NCBI GenBank assembly: GCA_022828595.1
Contig: JAKGHH010000006.1
Span: forward strand, 15,310,499-15,374,498
Direction: 5' to 3'
Origin: Nelumbo lutea
Taxonomy: Eukaryota; Streptophyta; Magnoliopsida; Proteales; Nelumbonaceae
Length of the DNA: 64,000 nt
Under the pieces are notes generated by a model, which was given only the letters and a program-made list of their open reading frames with translations, made no database searches and was not told the origin of the DNA. Numbering within the stretch: the stretch's first letter is position 1; each line of letters starts with the position of its first letter. Below, piece by piece: positions 1 to 11,955 of the stretch. The translations under genes were made by a program, and so were the position numbers.

Positions 1-1
1 G

Positions 2-3000
2 GGCCAAAGATCCGGGAAGCTACCGGCGGACCAGCGTCTATCGTGGCGGTCAGATTCGGGGCTGGGCGACGGAAGGGAGAATGGGGTGGACTTGACCGGC
101 GGCTACTACGACGCCGGGGATAACATCAAGTTCGGCTTCCCCATGGCCTTTACCACTACAATGCTGGCATGGAGCGTCATCGAATTCGGCGACATGATGC
201 CCCCGGCCGAGCTACGGAATACCCTAGTTGCCATCCGGTGGGCCACCGACTATCTTCTCAAGACCGTCTCCCAACCTGACCGGATTTTTGTTCAGGTAAC
301 GGCACTGGCCCCGGCACTTAATTAATTTACTTTTAAAGAAAAAAAGGAACCAAAGAAAATTCATGTTGTGGGCCCGTTGTTATTGCCTATATTGGCCTTT
401 TGGGGTGTGTTTCCCGAACCGAAGTCCGGATTACTACCCTACCCGTGAGGATGGGTTGTCGTCGCTCATTGACGGTGGGTCTCATAGGTCCACCGATCAA
501 GCTGAATGGGTCATGGTTGTGTGTGTCATCTGGGTCGTTTCCGGTCAATGGTAGTAAATTGGCTAACCTTAACCTTCCCAGTGACTAGTTACGTTCTCAT
601 CTTTCGTGTAAAGTACCAGGGCTACTGCAAAACCAATCTGCACCTAGAGTAGAGGATGGTGTCTCCTTTCAACGGAAGTATCACCACCATTCAAATGGTA
701 CCTAAAGTCCTAGACCACGCGGTGATCAATGTCCTATTTTATATATTTTATACGGGACCAACTCTGCCGCCCATCAGAATTCAGAAGTGGGCAGTTGGCT
801 CTGCATGCCACCGAGCAACAATCAACTGACAAAAGAAACGATAGGAATTTGTAGGACACCCACCTCTCGTGACTGGGTAGTTGCTGAATCCACTAAAGTT
901 TAGGTTGATGAAACTTTCGGTGAAGTTTAGTAAAATTACTTTCCTTAAATTTTCTTTTCTGATATAGTTGCAATTTAGATCCTTTTTAAGAATTTCTAAA
1001 AAAGGCATAAAAATGTCTAAATTACTCACGTAATTGCTTTTGATTAAAATATTTATTTTTAAAATTTTTTTTCATATAAATTGCTGACCCAAATCCTTCC
1101 AATTTCTTCTTAATTTATTGTTTAAATTTTCTTCTTGATATCAATTGCTCAAAGGGGAAGTTATAACTTTAAATTTTTTATTTTTTATCATTTATAAAAT
1201 TTATATTGTTTTCAATAAATCTGAAAATAATAATTGCATAGGTATTTGAAACATTTTTGTATTAGATGATTGTAATAGAGGAATTCTATTTGCAACTGTA
1301 TAAGAAAGTCTAATTGCAATTGCCCTCTTGTGAATACTATTAAATATTAATATTATTTCATCGTGATTAAAAATGGTGCAATTTAACGAGATTAATAAGG
1401 TCCTCATTTTACGTATTAAAAACACCAATCATTTGTCGTATTCACCTGCACCTGTCTGTCGACTGTACAATCAGAATCCACTTCTCTACGAGCCCAAATC
1501 CCTATGAGAGGAGAGACTCCGGCTGCTAACACTACTCTCTCTCGATGCTTTCTCTGTGTTGTTACATGTTAGGTGGGGGATCCGCTCGTAGATCACAACT
1601 GCTGGGAAAGACCGGAGGACATGGACACGGTTCGGACCGTTTACAGCGTCGACTCGGCAAACCCTGGTTCGGATGTAGCGGGCGAGACATCCGCAGCTCT
1701 TGCAGCATCTTCTATGGCGTTCCGATCATCAGACCCGGCCTACGCCGAGACGCTCTTAAGTACTGCCATCAGGGTCTTTGAATTCGCAGACAATCACAAA
1801 GGAGCTTACAGCGATAATGAGAGTATAAGAGCCGGGGTGTGCCCCTTTTACTGCGACTTCGATGGGTATCAGGCAAGCCATCCATCCTATCCTCTCTTGG
1901 GTCGGGTAGTAAAATTATAGTCACTCACACCAAAAGATGAGATGGGTTAAATTTTGTGTGGCCGAGAAACTTCCAACCCTACACACCGGATCAACCATGC
2001 CCCCACCCCTGAATCAACATGGACCCGACCGACTGGATCGAGGGAATCCTACAGACTAGAGGCTACAGCTCTAATGATTAGGGGTATAACAATCGAATTC
2101 TAATTTGTTTAGAAAAATCTGATATTCGAATTTGATTTAATATCTGATGGATATTGAAAATTAATATTCGAATTTAAATTCAATTAAATATTTGAACATT
2201 CGATTTGATTAATTAATTATTTTAAATATTAATAAATATATATAAAAAATATATTTTATTGATATAAAATATATAAATATATAATTTATTTATATAACTT
2301 AATTATATATAAAATTTATATAAAATATTTTATATATTATATATAATAAATAAATAATCGATCGAATTCATATATTTATTGAATCGTATTCAAATTCGAT
2401 TCAATTATTTCGAATGTCAAATTTAAAATTAGATTTTCAAATACAGTTAACATCCCTACTAATGACCCATTCGTGGCTTTCGGGTATTGCAGGATGAATT
2501 GCTATGGGGAGCAGCGTGGCTGAGGAGGGCCTCACAAAGCGATTCGTATCTCAACTACATAACAAACAACGGTAAGACCCTCGGCGCTGATGACAATATC
2601 AACGAATTCGGATGGGACAACAAGCACGCAGGGCTTAACGTTCTCGTGTCCAAGGTTAGAGTTATATGTGAGGAAGCGGGTCAATTTGACCCGACCCGAT
2701 TAGGTCTGAAGAAAATTTCTATGTAGTGTAGGCTGCTCAAGGTTCTGATTCTAATTGAATACAGGAATTCCTGGAAGGGAGCGTGTACTCACTTGAATCA
2801 TACAAAGTATCGGCGGACAGTTTCATGTGCACGCTCATACCGGAATCGTCGTCGTCGCACATCGAGTACACTCCTGGTGGACTCATATACAAGCCTGGAG
2901 GAAGCAACATGCAACACGTAACCTCCATTGCTTTCCTCCTTCTCGTCTACGCTAATTACCTGTCCCGTACATCACAGACCGTTAATTGTGGGAGCGTGTC

Positions 3001-3555
3001 TGTGGGATCCGCTTCTCTCCTTCAACAGGCCAAGAAGCAGGTACGATAACAATATGGGTCGGGTCGAGATCCAAGAGTATCGCTGGTGGGCAACCAGTAT
3101 CAATCAAAATGTCCATCATAACCAGTGATCCAGAAAACAAATTAATCCTTATTTGTCTGTATGTGAGGGTACGCAACGTACGGGTGTTTGATATGCATTA
3201 TTAATTGACACTTGTGATAAATGGGCAGGTGGATTACATCCTAGGAGATAACCCGATGGGCATGTCGTACATGGTGGGCTACGGCGACAAATACCCGCAG
3301 CGGATCCACCACCGTGGCTCGTCCATACCATCCGTGAAGGATCATCCTCAGTTCATTGCGTGCAAAGAGGGCTCCGTTTACTTCGGGTCATCCAGCCCAA
3401 ACCCGAACACTCTCGTCGGAGCCGTGGTCGGAGGACCGGGAGAAGACGACGTTTACGAAGACGACCGGGCCAACTTCCGAAAGTCGGAGCCAACTACCTA
3501 CATCAACGCTCCATTGATTGGCGTCCTTGCCTATTTTGTCGCCAACCCTAATTAA
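2..3555 (+). CDS. GH9 endo-beta-1,4-glucanase, 5'-partial, five exons
   Basis: Endoglucanase (cellulase) that hydrolyses beta-1,4-glucan bonds, normally secreted to the cell wall. Exons: 2-295, 1573-1872, 2493-2654, 2765-3040, 3229-3555; all junctions are in phase 0 and give 452 residues plus a stop. Seen: the [18 protein letters not shown] block with the conserved Asp pair near residues 34-37; [11 protein letters not shown] at the start of exon 2; the [11 protein letters not shown] histidine signature and the [18 protein letters not shown] signature with its Asp and Glu in exon 5. Family members are about 490-500 residues, so the signal peptide and first ~40 residues lie left of the window. 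The protein ends at VANPN with no CBM49, which fits the secreted class B type. Intron 1 (296-1572) is AT-rich with nothing recognisable. Intron 2 starts with GC and holds a MITE. No frame breaks, so it is probably functional. Confidence 0.95.
1873..2492 (+). other. GC-AG intron in the endoglucanase gene
   Basis: Exon 2 must end after GYQ (tat cag) because the family continues with [10 protein letters not shown], which opens exon 3 at 2493. The donor is therefore CAG|GCAAGC, the usual context of the minor GC donor class, and the acceptor is TGCAG. Both flanking phases are 0 and no GT donor in frame restores the conserved block. Confidence 0.85.
2079..2458. mobile_element. hAT-type MITE in endoglucanase intron 2
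   Basis: An AT-rich 380-bp insert. Its ends are imperfect inverted repeats: TAGGGGTATAACA on the left and TGTTAACATCCCTA on the right. It is flanked by CTAATGAT (2071-2078) and CTAATGAC (2459-2466), a 7/8 match to an 8-bp target duplication. The interior repeats ATTCGAATTT-like motifs on both strands. It has no coding capacity. The 8-bp duplication and the TAGGGG ends indicate a non-autonomous hAT element. Confidence 0.75.
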
Positions 3556-5347
3556 CGCGTCTGGATTACTCTGGACCACACACATGTACATAACCAGAAT
3601 CCCACATAAATTACAACAAAGAAAAGAAACCAATTGTCTCTCATCTTGTGAGAAGCAAAGAAGGAAGAGGCTTGTTACAAATTAAGGATTGTTGTGAGGT
3701 GCATGTGACTCGTGAGGGAAGGGGGAGAATACCTACTCTTGGTATGGTATTGTTGTTGGGTTGGGGCATTATAAATTTTTGTGCAGTTTTTGTTTATTGA
3801 GTTGAGTGATCAATCAACAATGAATACACAATAGAGATGCTGTTTGTTTTATTAATTTATTTGCTTGGTAGAGAGGACAGATTCTCGTGCACGTTCCGAC
3901 TGATCTTATAGCCAAATATAGGGAAAGAAAAATAAGCATCTGCATGCGAGGACCATTAATGGTCGATTGGTCACCTACCCTTGATTTGAGATCATATATG
4001 GTGTTGCTGATTAAAGAGGATTGAATGAGATGAAACCCAATCGATCCATCAATCCATAACATTTATAGGTGCTTGGTGGGCCATCTCTTGGATTTAAGAC
4101 ATGTTTGGTTTTGTTCCAACACATTCTTTACCACAGTTAGGATATGGGCCTTTTGGAATTTGCCCACCCCTTGCTAAATGATTAATGGGTTGGTGTAGGA
4201 ACTAGAAAGGCTTAGTATTAATGAACTGGTTTTGGATTGGACCTTATTCAAGTTAAACTCAATTTCGATGTATTGGGATATAAGTGTTAATGGACCAAGT
4301 ATGGATTAGAACCAATCTAAAATAAAATAACCCAGACATTGGATTGGACCTGATCCATTTGTAATGGACTCACATTAGACCAGATAGAATTGAATCATAT
4401 CCGGTCTGATTAACACTTCTACTCACCACTGGTGGTCTGGTCTGGCATAGGGGAATGATTTTCTGTCTTCTGAGTGGATTGGAGAGAAGAATGATTGGTA
4501 AGTTGAGTTAATCTCGGAAGTCGGCATCAAAGTTGTTGTTTAAGACAACTTGCTTGGAAGATGTGGTTGATTCGTGGATTTAAGTTCCTCGAACTTTGTG
4601 TTTATCTTTCTTTAGTATTTGTTTAAGACACTACTTGTTTGGAAGATGCGATCCAAATATTGAAATACCCTAACTCCTGTATGTTTTGTCAATTTGTCCT
4701 GTCCAAAAAGATAAAAGTAATCTCCTTGTTTAGGCAGATTAATTAAAGGACATGTCCACTGACGATTCCACGGCCAAACCCTTCGGCCGCCCTTATCTTC
4801 CTGATTGTACTGCCATGACATTAAATAAAAGGAAAAGTTGTAACAGATTAAGGAAAGAACAAATTAATTAAAAATGTCATATGGTAAAACTGCATTTAAT
4901 GTATGTATATATCAATGTGAAACTAATATTTTTATTGCTAGAGGCACTTTGGTCAAATATATATTTCTATCTTTTCTATGAGCAAGAAAGCCTATTCTTG
5001 TAGTCAAAGGGCCTATATGTTACTAGGTAAACCTAAGAGTTGAGAAATATTTACCCAAACCTCAAGGAAATTATAAATAATTTATCTATTAATGAATTAT
5101 GGAAGTATAAATAATTTATTTTTTTAATAAAATGGATAAATTATGGGTTACCACCTTATACTTTCGGGTAGTGACATTTAGCTCTTTTAACTTTCGTTTG
5201 TAACATAGATGTACTCTACACCTTAAGATTCTAACACTTTGCCCCTTCGTTAACTATATGTTAAGTTGTTATGATACTAGAAAGACATGATATTGGTAGG
5301 ATTTTGGCCAATTAAAGAATAGTGTGAATTTTGATGAAAACCATATG
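3556..5347. other. Endoglucanase 3' UTR and intergenic DNA
   Basis: The first few hundred bases should hold the 3' UTR of the endoglucanase gene; no classical AATAAA signal stands out. The rest is AT-rich non-coding sequence. Around 4290-4420 there are diffuse inverted motifs (GTGTTAATGGACC and GGTCTGATTAACAC) that may be an old MITE. At 5150-5280 the text resembles one end of the Mutator-like repeats seen near 37.3 and 48.4 kb. No gene is supported. Confidence 0.5.
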
Positions 5348-5352
5348 ATTGG

Positions 5353-5839
5353 TGATGCTGTCCGATCCGAAGTATTTTGAATCAAGACTATAGTTAGATA
5401 ATCCTGCCAACTGGATCAGGTCGAGGTGGAAGGACGAAACCGTATACCGAAATCTGCAATTACAAGGAGAGTCAAAGGCTCAAGGAGTTGTTCCTCGGGT
5501 AGACACTCCGATGCTCAAGTTAGTGAGTGGTAAAGAGATCGGTCAAGATGAACCGAGGTATGTGGGCTGGTCGAGACTGAGATGAATGCAAGAAGGGTCC
5601 TTGTTTGAGTTATGAGTCCTAAAAGTCCCTTACCTTGAGTTAGACATCCGTGTTTGGATCGGATAGGGCTCTCGGGGTTGTTGCGATGAGAGTCTGCTTC
5701 CTTGTTCGTGTGGGACACTCATTCTTGGTTGCGCCCATCCTTCACGTGGTTTTAGGTGACGATGCTGACATAGCCCTAAGGGGGAGGCCACGGAGTCAAC
5801 CACATGGTACCTTGGGCCAACTTAGCAACCACCCAAACA
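5353..5839 (-). repeat. 3' LTR of the Tat/Retand-like element
   Basis: It matches 14215-14709 over its whole length, for example GTTAGTGAGTGGTAAAGAGA and ATCCGTGTTTGGATCGGATA in both. On the minus strand it begins TGTTTGGGTGG directly after a purine tract and ends in CATCA, so it has TG...CA ends. By eye the two copies differ far more than the LTRs of the 39-kb element, so this insertion is older. Confidence 0.75.
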
Positions 5840-6109
5840 CCACTCCCCTAGTTTAGAAGTTGAGGAGTGCGGTGCTCAACCACAAACGGGTGGGAGAGCT
5901 TTAAAGTCCTCGACTGAGGAACACTAGTTTGCGAGCCGGACAGCCCATGGTCGAGTTAGCTTAGTGGGCGGATCAGGTGGTTCGACACATACAATTTCCG
6001 TTACGGTTTGGCAGACGCGTAGTTTCGTCTTCCTGAGGTCATGCTCATGCGAAGTGCGATGGCGATCCTACACCAATGATCTTATTTGATCTAGACCATT
6101 GGCTGCCTT

Positions 6110-6117
6110 TATAAAAA
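6110..6117 (+). promoter_or_regulatory. TATA box upstream of the antisense ORF
   Basis: TATAAAAA followed by GGGG lies about 115 bases before the ATG at 6233, outside the LTR and in the orientation of the antisense ORF. This spacing suits a dedicated promoter for that ORF. Function is inferred. Confidence 0.5.
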
Positions 6118-6232
6118 GGGGTAGGCAAGTCATTTCACTTTGTCATTTGGAGAGAGTCTGTGCCTTGGAGTTTAACTGGCGTCCCTTACTTGGTATTTCA
6201 AGTGTCTCGAGCTTCTTTTTTATCTTCGGTAA

Positions 6233-6632
6233 GATGTCTTCCACTACGTCTTCCATGTCTTCCCTTTTTATTGAGTACACTTCGAGGGATGAGAGTGAGA
6301 GTAGTCCTCGACACGAAGCAAACAAGGTTAGGTTACCAGAGATTGACGACAATATGGCCAAGATCGATGGCGAGAACAACACTGAGGTTTGAGAGATTGG
6401 TACCCGGCAGACTGGTGTCGACGAGGCTACTGAAGCCGATGTAGAGTTAGAAGGGCAAGCCCTCGAAAGGAGATTTGGGGAGTGGTTTACCTCGGCTCCG
6501 TGTAGCCTTTCTTCGATTGACATTGCTCAAATCCGGGAAGTGTATCGCATTCCCGAGGAGTATGAACCGTGGTATCTCGAGATCAAGGAGAATGCCACTT
6601 CGGCCCATCTGAAGAAGGCCATGACCTCTTCC
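6233..6632 (+). pseudogene. Antisense ORF (gypsy-type transposon domain), N-terminal part
   Basis: Reads from MSSTTSSMSSLF through IREVYRIPEEYEPW in one frame, broken only by a TGA at 6390-6392. The IREVYRIPEEYEP segment resembles the start of the 'putative gypsy type transposon' domain (Pfam family as I recall it) found in extra ORFs of Tat-lineage elements. It stops abruptly near 6632, where minus-strand gag of another element begins; the reading resumes as a coiled coil around 10990. The function of such ORFs is unknown. Confidence 0.6.
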
Positions 6633-7555
6633 TGCTCCTTTTCATCTTCATTAACTCTCATTTTCTCACACGGGTCCTCTAACATCCTCCCATTCCTTAA
6701 GATTTTAACAACTTTGGCACTTTCAGACTGAGGGTTCTTAGGAGGTGGTTGAATTTGTTGTGGAGGAAAATCTAGTGAATGATTTCTAGGAGTCGCAACC
6801 GGTTGACTCGGTATTTTCCCTACTTCTCTCATCGCCTTGGCTTTGGCTAGCAGTCCTATTTGGTTTTCTAATCTATTGATGGACTGCTGTTGATTTAGGA
6901 TTAGCTACTAAAGATGCATGAATTGGTCAACTACTATACGGGTCTGAGGAGGTTGAGGGTAAACCTGATATAGTTGGGCCGGTTGGTTCCTAGGATACAT
7001 CTGCTGGAATTGGGTTTGCCCTTGTGGCATCTGAAATTGTTGGGCCATGGAGTTAGATGAATGGTACTACTGGGACTATGTGTAGGTTTGACATGGTTGA
7101 GCTGGTTGAGTCCTAGGGTAATCATTGTACTCCTAGTGGGTCTGGCCTTTAGACCATTGAGAGTGCACATCTAGTAAGGGGGTTTCTTGGCCTTGGGCCC
7201 TATAAGTGAAGTTGGGTTGATTTTCCCACCCATGGTTATATGGACTAAAGAGTGGGTTAGCATTGGGTTGGAAAAATCTATTGGCTGCATGTACTTGGTT
7301 TGGACTGACTAGTTGACATGGGCCTGCTACAGGGCACTAGCTAACATGATGGGTCAGGCTTGCATAGATGGAACATGATGGATAGGCTGACAAGGTTGGG
7401 TATGGGCCACTTTGTTGACGATATGCAAGGACTTGGTCAATTCTATGGGCCATCCCATTAATCCTGTCCATTTGTCGAGACACATGGTTCCAATCTATTT
7501 GTGGCTTAGGTTGGAAGTAGTTTCTCATTCCACAAACTCCGACCATTGAATTCAT
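6633..7555 (-). pseudogene. Athila-like gag, C-terminal part
   Basis: The minus strand contains the stretch GKIPSQPVATPRN followed by KILRNGRMLEDP, which corresponds to the 'LPSQ..NPR...LRSGK' block in the C-terminal region of Athila-type Gag. Upstream (7555 downward) is a Gln- and Pro-rich reading with several stops and frame changes. No zinc knuckle or protease follows because the element ends at about 6633. Confidence 0.5.
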
Positions 7556-7564
7556 TTTGTTTTA

Positions 7565-9230
7565 ACCCCCTTTTTTTGAAATTTGAAATTTGAAATTTAA
7601 ATTTTAAATTTTAATTTAAATTTTAAATTTTAATTTCAAATTTAAATTTTGAAATTTAATTTATGCAATTTAAACTCAAATTTGAAGTTTGAAATTTAAA
7701 TTCAAATTTAGATTTTGAAATTTAAATTCAAACTTGAATTTTAAAATTTTAAAATTTTATTATTTTTATTTTTATTTTTGAAATTTGAAATTTAAAATTT
7801 TAAAACTTAAATTCAAATTCAGATTTTGAAATTTAAATTCCTAAAATTTAAATTCAAATTTGAATTTTTAAATTTAAAAAAAAATGCAAGCAAATCAACC
7901 ACATGACCTAGGGGCTGACCTAGGGTTTCCTAAACTAGTGGTTGAACCAATGTGAATCCTCTTAGGTTCACTTGGAATTAAACCACTTCTTTTGGTTAGC
8001 CAGGTAAGAGGTGGGGAAGTAGGAGGCTCCCCTTGCTCTCGCAAGGACCTAAGTAAGTAACCACAAAACTCGCTTTGGTATAGTCGTTTAACCTTTTTCC
8101 TTTGACACCAACCGCCGGTTATGGAAAGTAATTACAAGCTTTCCTAAAATTCAGCACACCTTTGAACCAAGTGTGAGGCTTCTCTAAAGGATCTTGCTAT
8201 CCAAAATTTAAATTAGGGTTTAGGGTAAACCACACGTGAAGGGTGGTGATTTTTGGGCCAAGGAAGGATGATGAAATCCCCACCTTATCTTATTTAAGTT
8301 GGGTGCCCTTAAATGGATTAACGAAACAAAAGCAATCAAACAAAATGAATGCAACTAGTTACAATGCATGAACAATTATTTCTAAAATGCAATTCAACAA
8401 TATAACATAAAAGAATAAAATAAACTAAGCACAAGAAGGAATTAAAATAAAAAGAAAGCGTAGCACATTCACAACTAACAAAATAATTTTAGCGATTAAA
8501 TAATCCTATATGATGCATGCTCTAAAACATATCAAATCCTAGATGTTGGAATGCAAATGCAAAACTTTTAAAATATTAATTATTTTTTATATATATTTTT
8601 TATTTTTTATTATTTTATTATTTTATTATTTTTTTGGAATTCAAAATTTTAAATTTAAATTTCAAAATTTGAAATTCAAATTCAAATTCAAGTTCAGATT
8701 TGGATTAAATTCAAATTTAAATTCAAATTCGAAATTTAAACTCAAATTCCAAAATTTGAACAATTTCCTATTTAACGATTAATTATTCAATTAAATAACT
8801 AAAAAGAAAGAATTAAATAAGGCCACAAATAATTATAACAAACAGAAAATAAAAGAATTAATTATGCTAAAAAGATTAACAACTACCAAAATAAATTCTA
8901 ACAAGAAATTTTCTATTCTAAAAATTAAACTAAAAATAAAATAAACAAAAGAAAATTATGCGGAAATAAATAAAATAAAATAAAATAAACAAAAAAAATT
9001 GAAATAAAAGAAAAAAATACAAACCTAATAAGATAGAAATTTGAACAAGAAATTAAAATAAAGAAAGAAAAATAGATCTAGAAACAAAACTAAAGAGAAA
9101 AAAATAATAATACTTAAAAAATAAATTGGATCTAGGAAAAAAAATAAAAAATCGAAAATCACTATTCAACTGAAAAAAAAAAGAGTTCAAAAATGAAAAT
9201 AAAAAATCAAAAGTAAAATGGAATGACTAT
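7565..9230. repeat. AT-rich low-complexity stretches in the Athila-like element
   Basis: 7570-7880 and 8580-8770 are built from AAATTT/GAAATTTAAA-like words that read almost the same on both strands. 8340-9230 is A-rich and C/T-poor. A more normal segment lies between them (7890-8330). Nothing coding is supported. Confidence 0.7.
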
Positions 9231-9433
9231 ACCTGAAACACAATCCAATTTCTCTTCTCTTCTCTTCCGTCCCACAGTCTTGCAATGCTCCGGTACCCCA
9301 CCTTTCACTATTCAGTCTTGCAGAATCAAAGAGAAACACGAATTAAATTTAGATAGCAGATCAAATAATAAAATGAAAAAGAAAAAATAATGAAACAGAT
9401 TTGGAAAAAGTAAATAAAAATTTTTCTCCATGC

Positions 9434-9451
9434 TTCCCGGCAACGGCGCCA
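9434..9451 (-). promoter_or_regulatory. Primer binding site of the Athila-like element
   Basis: The minus strand reads TGGCGCCGTTGCCGGGAA, a well-known plant Ty3/gypsy primer site, separated by nine bases from the LTR edge at 9461. A related site occurs on the plus strand at 24443. Confidence 0.7.
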
Positions 9452-10989
9452 AAAACTTGGTGTAGTCGGAAGCGTGTCGTTAAGCACTTCGGAACACCAG
9501 TTTAAACATTTATAAAATTTTCCAACTCTCAAACAAATACTAATGCAGTAAATTGGTGAGAACGGGTCGTATCCACAAGGAAGCGAGGGGAAAATTAATA
9601 TACACTCAAATCTGGACAAGAGAACACAAGAGGGAAGTATAAAAATTAATTAATTAAACTGAGAAAAATATAGAATTTGAACAGTATTGAAAGTTAAAAG
9701 TGCAGAAACATAAATAAATACAAAAATAAATAAACAAAAGAAACGAAATAAAAATCTGTAATCTGATCAGAGGTAGCAATTTTTAGATCTCTCCTTTGAC
9801 CCTCGAACTTCTTGAGCTAGGCTTTCCGTCTTACCTGAACGAATTGCAGATCTGAATAAAATAAAATAAAGATAAAGTGGAATGAAAAAAAATTGCAAAA
9901 AGTAAATAATGAAACTGGAATTGAAAGAACATAAATTAAAACTAAAATAAAGTAAAAGTGGTTGGGATCCGATTCCAAAGGTGGCAGTAGTGGTGTTGGC
10001 GAACTGCAAGTAGGAACCCCTCCTCTTGCCTAGGCATCCTCCTCTTCCTCTACCCTTGAACTTCTCAAGATCAACCTCCCATTTTACGTAGGGGCAGAAT
10101 CCAACCCCTTCTCTAGGGCCCTTGGGGTCCTTTTTAAAGAGAAGGGTGGATAAAAGTGGGATTAAAGAGAAAGAGTGGGGCAACAACTAGGTTTATGCAA
10201 AAATATGGGCACCCTAGGGTTTAGAATGGAAGGTTAGGATTGTTCTAAGGTGATCCTAAGGCTAAAAAGAAAAAAAGAGGGCACCCAATATTATGTATGA
10301 CTGAGATTTAATGGCTAAAGGTTGAATGGTGAAGATTAGAAATTAGGTGTCTCCCTCAGTTAGGGGTTGCTAGGGTTTGTTAAGGATGAAAAGAATGAGT
10401 GGAGATGCGCCCTAGGGTTTTCTAAGATGTGGGGAGCATGCTAATACAATAGGAGGGGTGCCAAACTAGATTTAGCAGGTAGGAGGCGCCCTCCTGCTTT
10501 CAGTTTTTTCACAAAAATGCCCCCTCTCGTAACTGGACTTCACACCAACTTCCCAAAATATGCATTTCAGCCATAAAAACTTCCCAGTTTTGCATAGAAT
10601 TTTCATAGAGACCCTTAGATGTCACAACATTGAAATTAACTGGGAAAATGACACAACTTGACTATTTTAAGGCCAAAAATACCTCTGAATTGATGCCCTT
10701 AAGGCATCAAAACGCAGAGTTACCATGGCACAATGGTTGGTTTGGCCAGATGACACCCTTGATATGGAGGGGACAGCCAGGCAGCTTGTTCAGGGTGTGA
10801 TGCTCCCTGGTATTAGGAAGGAAGCCAGTAGCGACACCAACAACTTCCTAGAGAGCGTGACTCTCCATTAAATAAGGTGGTAAGTTCGGATCTACTTGTT
10901 ATTCCTTGGTTTCTCTTCTTTTTTTCTTTTCTTTTGTACTAACTACTTGGTGCCCTGTAATTGGTTTGTTCAGTCACTGGCTTTGTCGA

Positions 10990-11337
10990 CCACCTCCACG
11001 GGTTGTGTTGATTCTATGAGTCACGAGAGATCGAGAACACCTAGTTGAAGGCAGAGTTGGCCAAGCTAAAGTGTGGCGTCAACGAGAGGGACAAGACCAT
11101 TTGCAAGCTAAAGAACTGCGTTCATGATCTCAAAGAGGCGTGAGAGGTGTTGAAGAAGGGGGTCAAGAAGGCCGAAGCGAAGATAGCTCGGGCGAAGGAG
11201 GAGGGAATCATATAGTATAGAGCTTCGAAGGCTCATTAGAATGAGTTGGACGACTACGCTACCGACTCTTGGTAGGAGGTTCTTTGTCAGTGGTGGGTGA
11301 TGTGCCAGTTCTTGGAGGTAGCCAGTGTTGTTTAGGG
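10990..11337 (+). pseudogene. Antisense ORF, C-terminal coiled-coil part
   Basis: One plus-strand frame gives a Lys/Glu/Ala-rich heptad-like segment (LKAELAKLKCGVNERDKTI, then KKAEAKIARAKEEG) followed by NELDDYATDSW and CQWWVMCQFLEVAS. This matches the coiled-coil plus short conserved tail expected in Tat-lineage antisense ORFs. At least four in-frame stops (TAG/TGA) interrupt it. It probably continues the ORF begun at 6233, with the Athila-like insertion between. Confidence 0.5.
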
Positions 11338-11689
11338 GTTTTGCCCATTTGATGCCAAAGAGCCTACACATGAAGATGCTATCGTCACTAACACCCAGAA
11401 GCGTGTTGAGGACCCCCCAACGAAAAATTAATGTGTTATCTCCTTCCCCCCCCCCCTTTTTGAGGGCCTTTGTATTCAGCCCAATATGTCGGGCTTGTAA
11501 TCATTGTATTTGCTTCTTGATTAATGGAAATTTAGTCTTTTTCCGAGCTTATTTTGTGTTGCTTTTCTCTTCTTTTTCTAAGTTGCTCTGCTTTGGAATC
11601 AGGTTGGTCGGTAGGGTTCATAGGTTGTGCTCTTATACTTGTTCTCAAGCTAGTTGGGTCTCAGACTTGACATTGTGGCTGGGGTATTT

Positions 11690-11955
11690 GGCATTATGGC
11701 CTCGATCTTGCATTGGCCGAGGTCTTCGGCCTTGTGGCCTCAATCTCATGTTGGCCGAGGTCTTGGGCTTGATGGTAAATGGGCAGGTCTCGGGCTTGCT
11801 GAGGTTCTCGGCTTTGTGGACTCGGTCTCATGTTGGCTGAGGTCTCGGGTGTAACGCTAGATGGCTGGGGTTTGCAACTTCGTGGCCTTGGTCTCATGTT
11901 GGCCAAGGTCTTCAACTTCGTGGCCTTGGTCTCATCTTGGCTGAGGTGCTTCCGA
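11690..11955. repeat. Minisatellite inside the Tat-like element
   Basis: About six imperfect units of roughly 40-50 bases, each with a core like GGCCTTGGTCTCATGTTGG followed by CCGAGGTCTT or CCAAGGTCTT. It lies just after the antisense ORF 3' end, between it and gag. Tandem arrays in non-coding parts of Tat-lineage elements are known. Confidence 0.7.

Larger units (their letters stand above)
6633..10835 (-). mobile_element. Athila-like LTR element inserted in the antisense ORF (approximate ends)
   Basis: Minus-strand element. A primer site, TGGCGCCGTTGCCGGGAA on the minus strand (9434-9451), sits just inside an LTR that begins at 9461 on the plus strand with TGTAGTCGG. Its far LTR end is not clear and lies somewhere before 10835. 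A gag C-terminal region is at 6633-7555. The left LTR is missing, so the copy is truncated or recombined. The left junction is placed where the antisense ORF stops making sense (about 6632). No target duplication could be identified. Confidence 0.55.

Noticed and set aside
4283..4425. Possible hAT MITE (GTGTTAATGGACC ... GGTCTGATTAACAC)
   Set aside because: The inverted words resemble the 48752 family, but no convincing outer ends or 8-bp duplication could be placed.
6143..6523. 126-codon minus-strand frame
   Set aside because: Opposite the antisense ORF of the Tat-like element, whose plus-strand reading is recognisable.
11325..11840. 171-codon plus-strand frame
   Set aside because: Runs from the antisense ORF tail through a poly-C run into a minisatellite. 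The repeats keep it open by chance.
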